From assembly GCF_000182745.2 (NCBI RefSeq), contig NC_016027.1, positions 65,001-129,000 of the forward strand: a stretch of 64,000 nucleotides of DNA, in the 5' to 3' direction. The notes beneath the pieces are model-generated. The model was not told where the DNA came from, did no database searches, and saw only the letters and a program-made list of their open reading frames with translations. This DNA is from Komagataeibacter medellinensis NBRC 3288 (GTDB lineage Bacteria; Pseudomonadota; Alphaproteobacteria; Acetobacterales; Acetobacteraceae). Positions 37,785 through 46,289 of this stretch are shown one piece after another. How positions within the stretch are numbered: the stretch's first letter is position 1; every line of letters begins with the position of its first letter. A program made the translations under genes and the position numbers.

Positions 37785-37811
37785 ATGCCGCCCGACAGGA
37801 TCGGGCGGCAT
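37785..37811. terminator. Bidirectional terminator hairpin
   Basis: ATGCCGCCCGA and TCGGGCGGCAT form a perfect 11-bp GC-rich stem with a 5-base loop, between the convergent EamA pseudogene and the M81 gene. No marked T run follows. Confidence 0.7.
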
Positions 37812-37844
37812 GGCAGAAGGCGGTGGGCGTGGCTAGGTAACCGG

Positions 37845-39305
37845 TCAGGCAAACGGATCCTCAACGTGGGGCCACATTGGAATGGTCCGTCGGGGTAAGG
37901 AAAGCCCGTTCATGTCGGGCATGACACAGCCCGGTACTGCTACAAATATGATCCGCTCGGCAATGGCGGCAAACGCGTTGTAGAAATGCTGGGCTGACTT
38001 GACCACCAGGGCTGCCTTGTCCAGTGAGATGCCGCAATTGGTAAAGGCATCGGGGGCAAAGGTCTGCTGCCGGTTGGATGTCACGACAATATCGATCCCC
38101 GCCGTGTGCAGCCACACGCTGTCACCCAAAGTGGCCTGACCGTTGCTCAGGCCTGTCTGGAGCAGGGGGCGGATACAGCGGCGTACGGTCACGCACATAT
38201 CGATCGGGTTGCCCGATGTCACGCCGCACTTGCCACCCAGGCGCAGGTCAAAGGTCGCTCCTTCACCCGCTTCGATGCACAGGGCCACGGCGGCGGGGTC
38301 CCATATGCAGCCGACAGCCACGTTATCCACCCCGGCATCGAGTAGCGCACGCAGGATGATCGTGTTGTCCGATGGTGCGCCGCCGCCTGCGTTGTCGGAT
38401 ACATCGGCAATCACGATCAGTTTGCTACTGTCATTGTCCCTGATCATCCCGATCGCATCGGGCAGGGAGACGTAGCTTGCGACCGTGCTGTCGCGCATGT
38501 CCCATATCTCGCGGCCCAGCCTGCGGGCCAGTGCCGCTGCCGCGGCTTCATCACCATCGGCAATGACCATCATCTTGGCACCGACATCGGGAATATCCGC
38601 CCAGGGAAAGCCATGGGCGAACGAGACCGACAGGATGCCGTCATGGCCTTCATATGTCTGCATCCGGTCCACGAAGGAACGTACGGGTTCGTACGGGGTG
38701 CGCCATATGGCCAGCATGCGGCAGTCATAATAGGCGATAACTGGATGGATCTCGCCCCGTATGGTACGGGTGGCAAGATCATAAAGCTCCTGTGCCCGCT
38801 CCACTATGTCATCATGCGGGTATTCCTTGTAGGTGATGATCAGGCTGGCATTTTCCCGCATGGTTTCCGTCAGGTGACAGTGCAGGTCCAGTTCCGCGCC
38901 GATAACGGTGCGCGGGCCGGTAATGGCACGAATATGGGCAAGCAGGTCGCCCTCGCAGTCATCGTAATCCACCGCGATCATGGCGCCGTGCATGGAAAGC
39001 AGGACCACATCGACCGGCATGGCACGGCGCAGGTCATCAAGGATCATTTCGCGCAGTTCTTCATACACGGCCCTGAGCGTAAGCCCTGCAGGCTGGGCAA
39101 AGGCGCAGATGCTCTCCACCACTTCATGCCCGTCAGCCTGTGCCCGAGCGCGCCATGTGCGCAGCGGCAGCGTGGCGGCGGTGGTGGCCTGAAGGCTACC
39201 ATCGGTCCGGAACCAGTCGCGCGCACCCATGAAGGCCGTGCGCCCGGTTGGAATGGGGGAGAATGTGTTGGTTTCGGTTCCAAGCGTCGCAATGAAATAT
39301 TTCAT
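37845..39305 (-). CDS. M81-family metallopeptidase (MlrC-like), copy 2
   Basis: 486 residues from the ATG at 39305. It has the same two-domain build as the gene at 30556: 'TETNTFSPIPTGRTAF', 'LSMHGAMIAVDYDDCEGDLL', the probable metal site 'ELDLHCHLT' and the C-terminal 'DVSDNAGGGAPSDNTII' and 'LGGKCGVTSGNPID'. The two copies differ at many positions, so this is an old duplication or separate acquisition, probably with a different substrate. It is the last gene of the CapA, D-aminoacylase and CobW-GTPase unit, starting just after the GTPase stop. Confidence 0.9.
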   Translation of the reverse strand: MKYFIATLGTETNTFSPIPTGRTAFMGARDWFRTDGSLQATTAATLPLRTWRARAQADGHEVVESICAFAQPAGLTLRAVYEELREMILDDLRRAMPVDVVLLSMHGAMIAVDYDDCEGDLLAHIRAITGPRTVIGAELDLHCHLTETMRENASLIITYKEYPHDDIVERAQELYDLATRTIRGEIHPVIAYYDCRMLAIWRTPYEPVRSFVDRMQTYEGHDGILSVSFAHGFPWADIPDVGAKMMVIADGDEAAAAALARRLGREIWDMRDSTVASYVSLPDAIGMIRDNDSSKLIVIADVSDNAGGGAPSDNTIILRALLDAGVDNVAVGCIWDPAAVALCIEAGEGATFDLRLGGKCGVTSGNPIDMCVTVRRCIRPLLQTGLSNGQATLGDSVWLHTAGIDIVVTSNRQQTFAPDAFTNCGISLDKAALVVKSAQHFYNAFAAIAERIIFVAVPGCVMPDMNGLSLPRRTIPMWPHVEDPFA

Positions 39306-39320
39306 GCTGCGTATATCCAC

Positions 39321-40307
39321 CTATTCAGCCACGCAGCGGTCCATGTCCGCGCGCAGGGTTTTGAGGTTGATCTGCCCCTCATATCCAATGAAAACGATGC
39401 GTGAGCGGTGGGCGCCCATCTCCGGATCGTGGCCTGCGCCCATGGTTACGCGATTGCCCACCATCTGGAACACGGCGGGTGTGTGTGGCGCATGGCTGGC
39501 GTAAAGAATGCCCTTCGCACGCAGCAGGGTAGAGGCATGCGCCCCAATGACCTGTTGGAAGATGTCAAACGCGATGGGCCGGTCACTTTCCCATGCCAGC
39601 GAGGCGAAGGGCTGGCCGGGAGCAGCATCGCTGGCGCGCAGGCCCGTTGTCTTACGCAGTGGAGCGGTATGGTCAAAGGAGAAGGAAAACAGCAGGTTTT
39701 CCATCTGCGCCACGGCGGTATTGTCCAGTACGAATTCCGCGCGCTTGCCGTGTGCCAGCACCCGTTCACGCACGGTCTGGCGCTGTTCAGGGGGCATCTG
39801 CTCCATCTTGGAGAGAATGATGAAATCTCCGTCCCGGAACTGCTCGGCGCGCAGGGACTGCGCAAAATAGGCTGGATCCTCCAGGATATCCTGCCCGTCG
39901 GCCACGCAGATCACGCTGTCCAGCGCCGCTTCCTTCCAGAATACGGCATCAAGCAGCGCTGTTTTTACATCGCCAATCTGCGAAACACCACTACATTCGA
40001 TAATGATGCCATCAGGCCGCACGGGTTGTGCAAGCAGGTAACGGATGGTCGAAAGCATGTCACCCTGCAGCGAACAGCAGATACAGCCGTTGCGCAGCGG
40101 GATGACTTGCTCGCGCCCGAGGTTGATGAGATCGGCGTCAATGTCAATCGCGCCAAAATCATTGACCACGGCCGACAGTTTCCGTGTGGGGAAGCTGTTG
40201 ATGATCCGGTTGATGAAGGTTGTCTTGCCTGCACCCAGAAACCCGCCAATCACGATGACAGGCACCGCACCCGTACGCGTACCGGGCGGGGGGGAGACGG
40301 CTGTCAT
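39321..40307 (-). CDS. CobW/G3E-family GTPase, probable metallochaperone
   Basis: 328 residues. The Walker A motif GGFLGAGKTT (21-30) is preceded by hydrophobic beta strand 'VPVIVI', the metal-binding 'GCICCSL' motif (74-80) is present, and 'ECSGVSQIGDVKTALLD' marks switch II. The C-terminal CobW domain follows. G3E GTPases load metals into enzymes. Here the gene overlaps the D-aminoacylase stop by ATGA and abuts the M81 gene, both predicted metalloenzymes. A dedicated zinc (or other metal) delivery role for them is a reasonable inference. Confidence 0.9.
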   Translation of the reverse strand: MTAVSPPPGTRTGAVPVIVIGGFLGAGKTTFINRIINSFPTRKLSAVVNDFGAIDIDADLINLGREQVIPLRNGCICCSLQGDMLSTIRYLLAQPVRPDGIIIECSGVSQIGDVKTALLDAVFWKEAALDSVICVADGQDILEDPAYFAQSLRAEQFRDGDFIILSKMEQMPPEQRQTVRERVLAHGKRAEFVLDNTAVAQMENLLFSFSFDHTAPLRKTTGLRASDAAPGQPFASLAWESDRPIAFDIFQQVIGAHASTLLRAKGILYASHAPHTPAVFQMVGNRVTMGAGHDPEMGAHRSRIVFIGYEGQINLKTLRADMDRCVAE

Positions 40308-41794
40308 GCCCGGTAGCGCCCGCGTACCGGCTGCCCGGCGCTGGCACTGGTTACCAGTTCACCCGCTTCGATCACGGGCTGGCCATTGACCAGCAGGTAT
40401 TTCACGCCCACCGCGGGCCGGTTCATGGCGGTGAACTCCGCCCGGTCGCTGATCGTATCCGCATCGAACACACAGATGTCCGCATCGCACCCGACCTGCA
40501 GCCGCCCCTTGCGCCGCATGGTCGGCGCCGCGTATTCTATGATGGTGGCGGGCAGCCAGGAACACTTGGCCATGGCATCCATCAGGCTGACGGCCTTGCG
40601 TTCATTCATGTAAACACGCAGGAACCGCGTGAAGGTGCCGGACGAGCGCGGATGGGCTACGGCTTCATCAGGCAGGGGCCATGCATCGCCCATGTAGGTC
40701 GATCCGTCGGGCATGGTCCAGGGCATGGCATCGGATGCGATGATGCCGCCGGGATATAGCACCGACATGTCCAGCAGGTCACGGTGGCGCTGGTTGCTTT
40801 CCACATCCAGAAAATGCCACAGCACCAGGTTGTCGGCCTTTTCCGCGCTGGCGCGCAGCACGTCCTCGCGGCTGGTCATGTGCTGGCCGTTATCCAGGCG
40901 CTGGAGCGCGTCGTATCCCTGGCCCGTCCGCTGCGGGAAAGCGGGATCAGCAAAGAAGGGCGCGCCAATGACGGTGGATGCCGTGCCATACGGATAGGCT
41001 TCCACCGTGATCCGCAGCCCTTGTGCCTGCGCGTTGCGCACCAGTTCGGCACAGCGCTCGATATCCATGAGGCTGGTGCTGTTGAAGTGGCAGATATGCA
41101 TGTGCGCGCCGGTTGATCCGGCATAGCCGATCAGGCGGGTATAGGCTTCCACTGAACTGCGCGGGTCAATGTTGGAAGAGAAGGAGATATGCGTATAGGT
41201 TGGCACGTCATAGCGCGCTGCCAGCGAGCATATCTGCGAGACTTCCTTTACCCCCGCGCCCGGCAGGTAGGCATTGGGAATACCGATGCCGATGCCGCCT
41301 TCACGCAGCCCCTGTTCCATCATGGCGGTAATGGCGCCAACCTGCGCGTCGGTCGCCACGTCATCCACCCAGCGCCGGTCGCCGATGCTACGCCCCATGA
41401 GCGTGAGCGGGGGATGGTTGATATCCTGCTCCGTCATGACCGCGATCCGTGCCGCGACCCATGATACGGATATGCCGTAATTCAGCAGCCGGGTGGTCTG
41501 GGCCTGCTGTTCGTACCAGAGACCAACCGGCAGGGAGCCGATTTCGAATTCAAGCGTTGTGGTCACGCCATCAAACGCCTGCATGCGATCGGCGGCAAGC
41601 GACTGGCCGTGGGCATGTATGTCAATGAAACCCGGCGCAATGACCAGCCCGGTTGCATCGATTTCCCGTTGGCCCGTACCATCGACCTTACCAACCTGTA
41701 CGATGGCGCTGTTGTTTATGGCCACATCGCCAATTACGTCCAGCCTGGTTTCAGGGTCGATCAATCGGCCATTTCTCAAGACGATATCATACAT
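40304..41794 (-). CDS. D-aminoacylase/N-acyl-D-amino-acid deacylase family amidohydrolase
   Basis: 496 residues of the metal-dependent amidohydrolase superfamily. The N-terminal metal ligands are His60 and His62 in 'GFIDIHAHGQS'. 'YTHISFSSNIDPRSSVEAY' and 'HMHICHFNSTSL' supply later His ligands, and the catalytic Asp is probably in 'GIIASDAMPW'. The C-terminal composite beta domain has 'GRLQVGCDADICVFD'. D-aminoacylases release free D-amino acids from N-acyl-D-amino acids, and related members act on N-acyl-D-glutamate or aspartate. It starts 67 bp after the CapA-like gene and overlaps the CobW GTPase gene. Confidence 0.88.
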   Translation of the reverse strand: MYDIVLRNGRLIDPETRLDVIGDVAINNSAIVQVGKVDGTGQREIDATGLVIAPGFIDIHAHGQSLAADRMQAFDGVTTTLEFEIGSLPVGLWYEQQAQTTRLLNYGISVSWVAARIAVMTEQDINHPPLTLMGRSIGDRRWVDDVATDAQVGAITAMMEQGLREGGIGIGIPNAYLPGAGVKEVSQICSLAARYDVPTYTHISFSSNIDPRSSVEAYTRLIGYAGSTGAHMHICHFNSTSLMDIERCAELVRNAQAQGLRITVEAYPYGTASTVIGAPFFADPAFPQRTGQGYDALQRLDNGQHMTSREDVLRASAEKADNLVLWHFLDVESNQRHRDLLDMSVLYPGGIIASDAMPWTMPDGSTYMGDAWPLPDEAVAHPRSSGTFTRFLRVYMNERKAVSLMDAMAKCSWLPATIIEYAAPTMRRKGRLQVGCDADICVFDADTISDRAEFTAMNRPAVGVKYLLVNGQPVIEAGELVTSASAGQPVRGRYRA

Positions 41795-41860
41795 GTCGCG
41801 TTACCTGTGTGTTGTGGCGAAGGAACTGCCAGCGTGACCTGTCCTGTTTCTGTCATGATG

Positions 41861-43183
41861 TCATGAGGGGCGGACATAGGACAGGATCCCTTCTGCATCG
41901 CGGGCAAGGGTCGTGCCCATGGCACCTGAGAGCTGTGTAAAGCGGTCTTCTATGCTGTGGGCATGCGCGCCGGTTGCAAGGAAGGGAACGCCGCGCCGGT
42001 GCCGCTCCATGCCCAGCCCGAGGCTGACCGGGTAGATGCGGATGGACTTCAGCCCGTTTTCATCGAATTCACAGATTGGCATCACCGTTTCCCAGAACCG
42101 TGTTTCGGCAGGGAAGCCCTTGGTATCGTTCTGTGTGCGCTGCTGATACACCTTGGCGGGTGTCAGGTCAGGATCGGCACGGAAGCGCAGGTAGGAATCA
42201 TGAGGGAGGCGGGGCACAAGTTCGTTCTGCCCGATGAAGTTGCCCAAACTGTAGAAAATCGGCCGGTCACGATAGATTTCCAGGCCCCGCAGCAGATGTG
42301 GCCCGTGGCCTGCAACAATGTCGGCACCCGCATCAATCATGGCATGGGCGAATGTGCGCAGGAATTCCGCCGGGATTTCAGGGTCAAGCTGGCCGGCGGG
42401 GTTATAGCCCACTTCATGGGCATGAATGCTGACAATAACCCTGTCTGAAGTCATGCGGGCTTCTTCCACCCAGCGTGCCATGTCGGCCAAGTCGCGCGCG
42501 TTTGGTCTGGTGGTGATGCGGGCCTGTTCGCCGGCACGGAAGTTCAGGCCGCCGATGGGCAGCACGGACGGGTCAGTGGGAGGAAAGGCGAAACCGAGTT
42601 GGATGGTCCGCTCCCGCAATGTCTCCAGCCCCAGTGATACGGCAATATCGCGCAGCGTCGTAAAATGCCCGGGCGTGATGGTATGCATTGTATCAAAATG
42701 CAGCGCGCTGGGGCCGGGGCGGCCCTGCATGCCATCGGTCTGGGATGCGGCTTCCTGTCCCGTGGCAAAGCTGGATGTACACGATGTCATGGCTACCGTG
42801 CCCTGTGGGCGGGTGCAGTAGGTGGGTCTGCGTGCGGCTTCCAGACAGTCGCCCACGCCGGCATAGAGCAGTTCGCGTGCCTGCATGGCTTCCATGGCGG
42901 CGCGCAGGCCGGAGATGCTATAGTCAAGGCTGTGGTTGGTGGCTGTTGCAAACAGGTCAAACCCTGCATCGCACAGTTCGTCTATTACCCAGGACGGAGC
43001 ACCGAAATGTGACCCACCACTTTCCAGGGCCGGATCGCCCCGAAAATCGTTTGGCAGCACTTCCAGGTTGGTAAAAGCAACATCCGCGCCGCGGATCAGG
43101 TCGAATAGCGGAAGAAGCGTTTCATCTTCCAGGCTGTTGAGGCGACGGAGCAGAATGCTGTCTCCCGTAAGGGCAATGCGCAT
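41861..43183 (-). CDS. CapA/PgsA-family metallophosphatase-like protein
   Basis: 440 residues of the PGA_cap family, whose name comes from poly-gamma-glutamate capsule synthesis. The fold is calcineurin-like: 'MRIALTGDSILLRRL' at the start, 'LFATATNHSLDYSISGLRAA', 'VIVSIHAHEVGYNP' and the signature 'GADIVAGHGPHLLRGLEIYR' with 'IFYSLGNFIGQ'. No signal peptide or membrane anchor is evident, unlike PgsA. In a D-aminoacylase/peptidase operon it more likely hydrolyses a glutamyl compound than builds a capsule. A good ribosome site (aaggagat) precedes its ATG. Confidence 0.82.
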   Translation of the reverse strand: MRIALTGDSILLRRLNSLEDETLLPLFDLIRGADVAFTNLEVLPNDFRGDPALESGGSHFGAPSWVIDELCDAGFDLFATATNHSLDYSISGLRAAMEAMQARELLYAGVGDCLEAARRPTYCTRPQGTVAMTSCTSSFATGQEAASQTDGMQGRPGPSALHFDTMHTITPGHFTTLRDIAVSLGLETLRERTIQLGFAFPPTDPSVLPIGGLNFRAGEQARITTRPNARDLADMARWVEEARMTSDRVIVSIHAHEVGYNPAGQLDPEIPAEFLRTFAHAMIDAGADIVAGHGPHLLRGLEIYRDRPIFYSLGNFIGQNELVPRLPHDSYLRFRADPDLTPAKVYQQRTQNDTKGFPAETRFWETVMPICEFDENGLKSIRIYPVSLGLGMERHRRGVPFLATGAHAHSIEDRFTQLSGAMGTTLARDAEGILSYVRPS

Positions 43184-43219
43184 GGCCTGATCTCCTTTTC
43201 ATGCAATGGTGTTTGAAAC

Positions 43220-43254
43220 AAAAAAAGACTGGTATCCCGCATGGGATACCAGTC
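43220..43254 (-). terminator. Strong intrinsic terminator of the TonB-receptor gene
   Basis: On the minus strand GACTGGTATCCC pairs perfectly with GGGATACCAGTC (43227-43254 in window coordinates), with a 4-base loop. A run of seven T residues follows at once. It starts 23 bp after the receptor stop codon. It separates the receptor from the CapA-led operon, which must have its own promoter in the remaining 36 bp or depend on read-through. Confidence 0.92.
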
Positions 43255-43277
43255 AGGTACATGTCTTATTTCATGGA

Positions 43278-45692
43278 TTAGAAATCACATCCGAAACGTC
43301 CACCCACGAAGCGGGGCGCACCGGCGTAACCGACCTGGTCAACTGTGGCGAAGGTTTCGCTCAGGATATAATGGCGGTTAAGCAGGTTGGAGGCATACGC
43401 ATTGACATACCACTGCCCATTGCGCGGCTTGAAGGTAATGCTCGCACCCATCAGGAAGTAGGCGGGAATAACGTAAACCCCTGTTGCACGAGGCTGCCAG
43501 CCCTGTGCGCCGCGGTAGGAGTAGTTACCCTCGAATGTCAGGGTGTAAGCATTATGCAGCAGCGGCCTGGTCTGGTAGGATACCGAACCGTTCAGCGTCA
43601 GTTTGGGAATACCCATGTCCGCGCCGTTATAGTTCGTGGTGAAGGACTTGTATGTCTGGGTCTGGGCGAAGTAGGCCTGTACAGCCTGCTGGTTGACTTC
43701 CTGGAAGTCATCATACGTCCCGCGTTCCCAGCCGATGTTCTGTGTCAGGCTCAGGCCACGGATGGGGTGGGCCTGAATCTGCACTTCCGTGCCCCAGATG
43801 GTGGATTTGGGCGCGTTGATGTAGGAACCGTAGATGCCCGGTGTGGGGTTGAGGCCCATATTGAGCTGACCGGGCATGACGATCTGCCCCAGGATCTGCT
43901 TGTCATGGTAGTCATCATAGAACATGGCGGCGTTGATGCGCAGGCGATGCTTGAAGAACTCGCTCTTGACCCCAATTTCGTAGGCCAGCACCCATTCTGG
44001 CTTGAACGGCTTGAGCTGCACTTCGGAGACCGTTGTATTGGTGGTGAAGCCACCGGGCTTCACACCACGCTTGATGGAGGCATACACCATCACATCGTGG
44101 TTGATGCGCCAATCAATGCCGACACGCCCGGAGAACTGGTTGGTAATTGCACCAAAGGTGGGGAAGGGGCTCCCGTTCATCAGCATTTTGTTCGTGTTGG
44201 TGGCACCGTAATATTGCACGACCGTATCATCGACGATCTGGCGGGTATCGGTCTCGTGGTTCAGTCCGAAGTTTACGCGGACGCTGGGAATGATCTTGTA
44301 GCTCAGGTTGGCGAACTGATCGAACGTTTCGGCCGGCTGGTTGTGGTAGCTGTCACGGATGAACGGATCGGAGGGGTTGGTACCCGTCATGTCAAACCAG
44401 TTCGCGCCGAAGGTGCGGGTACGGTTGTAATAGGTGCCGATGGTCCATTTGAACCGGTCATTGAACATCGGCCTGCCTTCCAGGCGGAGTTCCTGCGAGA
44501 AGACGTTCGATTCACCAACGAAATATGTATCACCCGAGCGCAGGTCCATAGCATCACGGTCGTTATATTCGTGGCGCTGCTGCTGGGCGAAAGAAGTAAT
44601 GGACTTCAGCTTGGCAAAACCGAGGTCACGTGATCCCTTGAGGATAATGCTCCAGGTCACGTTGTGGTTGTTGGGTACGCTGTTAGGGCTGATACCCACC
44701 AGGTGCGCGAAATTCGGATTCAGGCTCCACCCGGTGTTGTAGATGTTCTGGTCGCGCGGCTGCGCGCCGTAGGTGGAGGACGAATACGGATCGCTTAGCA
44801 CGAAACCATAGCCAGACTGGGATTCATCTTGTGACCAGTTGGCAATCAGGTCGATGTTGGTCTTGCTGTCGGGCTGCCAGGCCAGGCGGCCACGCAGGGC
44901 GCCCATGTTGGCATTGCCCACGGTCTGCCCGGTATTACGGTTGTGGAAATAGCCGCCACCTTCGAGCATCTGCCCCGCGATGCGGTATTGCAGGTTATGC
45001 GTGATCGAGCCTGATACGTAGGTGTTGGTCTTGCTGCGGGCATAGGAAGCGATATCCTCTGATGCACCGTAATGGAATTCCTTGGTGGGGGCGTTACTGT
45101 CGATACGCACCTCACCACCCGTATCGGCCATGCCATGCTCGGTGCCCACGGGTCCTGGTTCCACTGCAACGGCGGAAACATCGAACATCTGCCCCGTGCT
45201 CATGGAACTGATCGGGTACGCCACGTCATCAAAGTAGGTCATGACGGATGACATGTTGTTCTGGGTGTAATCTTCCAGACCGATGCCGCGCAGGTAATAC
45301 GATGCGGAAGTGGAGCCGCCTTCGGTCTGGATCGTCAGGTTAGGCACCAGACGCTGCAGGTCATTGACCGTCTGCACATGCTGCTCGATCAGTGTTGCAG
45401 CGCTGATGTGCGAAGTGGAATCCGGCTCGTGCTGTGCTGCAGAGAACTGAAAGGCGCGGTTGCGGCGCACGCTGATGGTTTCAGGTGCTGCCCTGGATTG
45501 CAGGGTTGTGGCTGCTGCCGTGGTGTGTGCCGATGCGGCATGCTGCGGGGTGTCACGATGGGGGCGCTGTGCCGTGGTATGCGCAGGCTGTGTATTGGCT
45601 GCCACGGCACTGTGCTGCAGGTCATATCCTGTCCAGCCGAAGGCCGTCGCCAGTAGCAAGGTTTTGCGTAGTGCAAATTTTTTCAAGCTCAA
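43278..45692 (-). CDS. TonB-dependent outer-membrane receptor
   Basis: 804 residues from a TTG start at 45692, preceded by 'ggaggcgtgag'. This start gives a proper signal peptide: 'SLKKFALRKTLLLATAFGW', with cleavage near AVAA. The plug domain includes 'VNDLQRLVPNLTIQTEGGST' and 'YYLRGIGLEDYTQNNMSSVM'. The barrel ends in the usual aromatic residue ('FVGGRFGCDF'). Unlike FecA-type receptors no sigma/anti-sigma genes are nearby. The location among D-amino-acid and peptide hydrolases suggests a peptide-like or metal-complexed substrate. The open frame extends to 45905, but that extension lacks a ribosome site. Confidence 0.9.
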   Translation of the reverse strand: MSLKKFALRKTLLLATAFGWTGYDLQHSAVAANTQPAHTTAQRPHRDTPQHAASAHTTAAATTLQSRAAPETISVRRNRAFQFSAAQHEPDSTSHISAATLIEQHVQTVNDLQRLVPNLTIQTEGGSTSASYYLRGIGLEDYTQNNMSSVMTYFDDVAYPISSMSTGQMFDVSAVAVEPGPVGTEHGMADTGGEVRIDSNAPTKEFHYGASEDIASYARSKTNTYVSGSITHNLQYRIAGQMLEGGGYFHNRNTGQTVGNANMGALRGRLAWQPDSKTNIDLIANWSQDESQSGYGFVLSDPYSSSTYGAQPRDQNIYNTGWSLNPNFAHLVGISPNSVPNNHNVTWSIILKGSRDLGFAKLKSITSFAQQQRHEYNDRDAMDLRSGDTYFVGESNVFSQELRLEGRPMFNDRFKWTIGTYYNRTRTFGANWFDMTGTNPSDPFIRDSYHNQPAETFDQFANLSYKIIPSVRVNFGLNHETDTRQIVDDTVVQYYGATNTNKMLMNGSPFPTFGAITNQFSGRVGIDWRINHDVMVYASIKRGVKPGGFTTNTTVSEVQLKPFKPEWVLAYEIGVKSEFFKHRLRINAAMFYDDYHDKQILGQIVMPGQLNMGLNPTPGIYGSYINAPKSTIWGTEVQIQAHPIRGLSLTQNIGWERGTYDDFQEVNQQAVQAYFAQTQTYKSFTTNYNGADMGIPKLTLNGSVSYQTRPLLHNAYTLTFEGNYSYRGAQGWQPRATGVYVIPAYFLMGASITFKPRNGQWYVNAYASNLLNRHYILSETFATVDQVGYAGAPRFVGGRFGCDF

Positions 45693-46289
45693 CTCACGCC
45701 TCCAATCATGCTGGGATGGCACAAACATATGAGAGTTTGCAGCACCTGATCGTGTGTAGGGTTGGGAAAAGGACTCGTTTTGTGTTCCTATCGGGAAGCT
45801 GCGTTTATCATTACGAATGTGGTTTGTTTTTACATCTGCTATTTTGTTATTCACCGTTGCCCGTAAGGCAACAATTTTTTCATTGCTTAAAATAAATGAA
45901 GACAATAATATTGTTTAATATTAAAAACTTACGGTAATTTTTTTATTTTTTTCAAATTTTTTTAGAGTATTTTTTCATATCGATTTCGGTTTTAATCGGG
46001 AGGGTATGCTTTCGCATTGTCGGTAATGAGATAAAAATGTCACGCTCTGTGCATGCAGATCTCCGCCCCGTATCGGGGGTGATCGCATTCGTTTTATGCA
46101 TGATATTAAATTCGTCACCGAAATGATTTTCTGCGTTGACATGACCTTGCCTTTGAAACGTAAAGTCGGTTGGCAGACACGTCAGATTTTGTAGGCGGGA
46201 CAGCGGTCAGGCTGTTTCCCTGTATTCTGCAAGTAGATGTGCGCGGAATGTTTTCATTATCGATAGTCATAACAGAGCGGGGTTTATTG
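45693..46289. promoter_or_regulatory. Divergent control region, TonB receptor and MFS gene
   Basis: 597 bp without a gene, very AT-rich around 45900-45990. It contains 'atcattacgaat' (45807-45818), shared with 22029-22040. A small hairpin GTTGCC/GGCAAC (45856-45872) is followed by six T residues on the plus strand. It also holds the start region of both divergent genes. Regulators cannot be named from sequence. Confidence 0.45.

Noticed and set aside
43206-44633. 475-codon plus-strand open frame
   Set aside because: It is antisense to the TonB receptor gene, whose plug and barrel motifs, signal peptide and terminator are clear on the minus strand.
45856-45880. Hairpin plus T6 on the plus strand in the TonB/MFS divergent region, as a terminator or small-RNA end
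   Set aside because: The stem is only six pairs and no transcript is known to enter it from the left. It is too weak to call.
45693-45905. N-terminal extension of the TonB receptor to 45905
   Set aside because: It would put 70 residues before a standard signal peptide and lacks a ribosome site. The TTG at 45692 with GGAGG is better.
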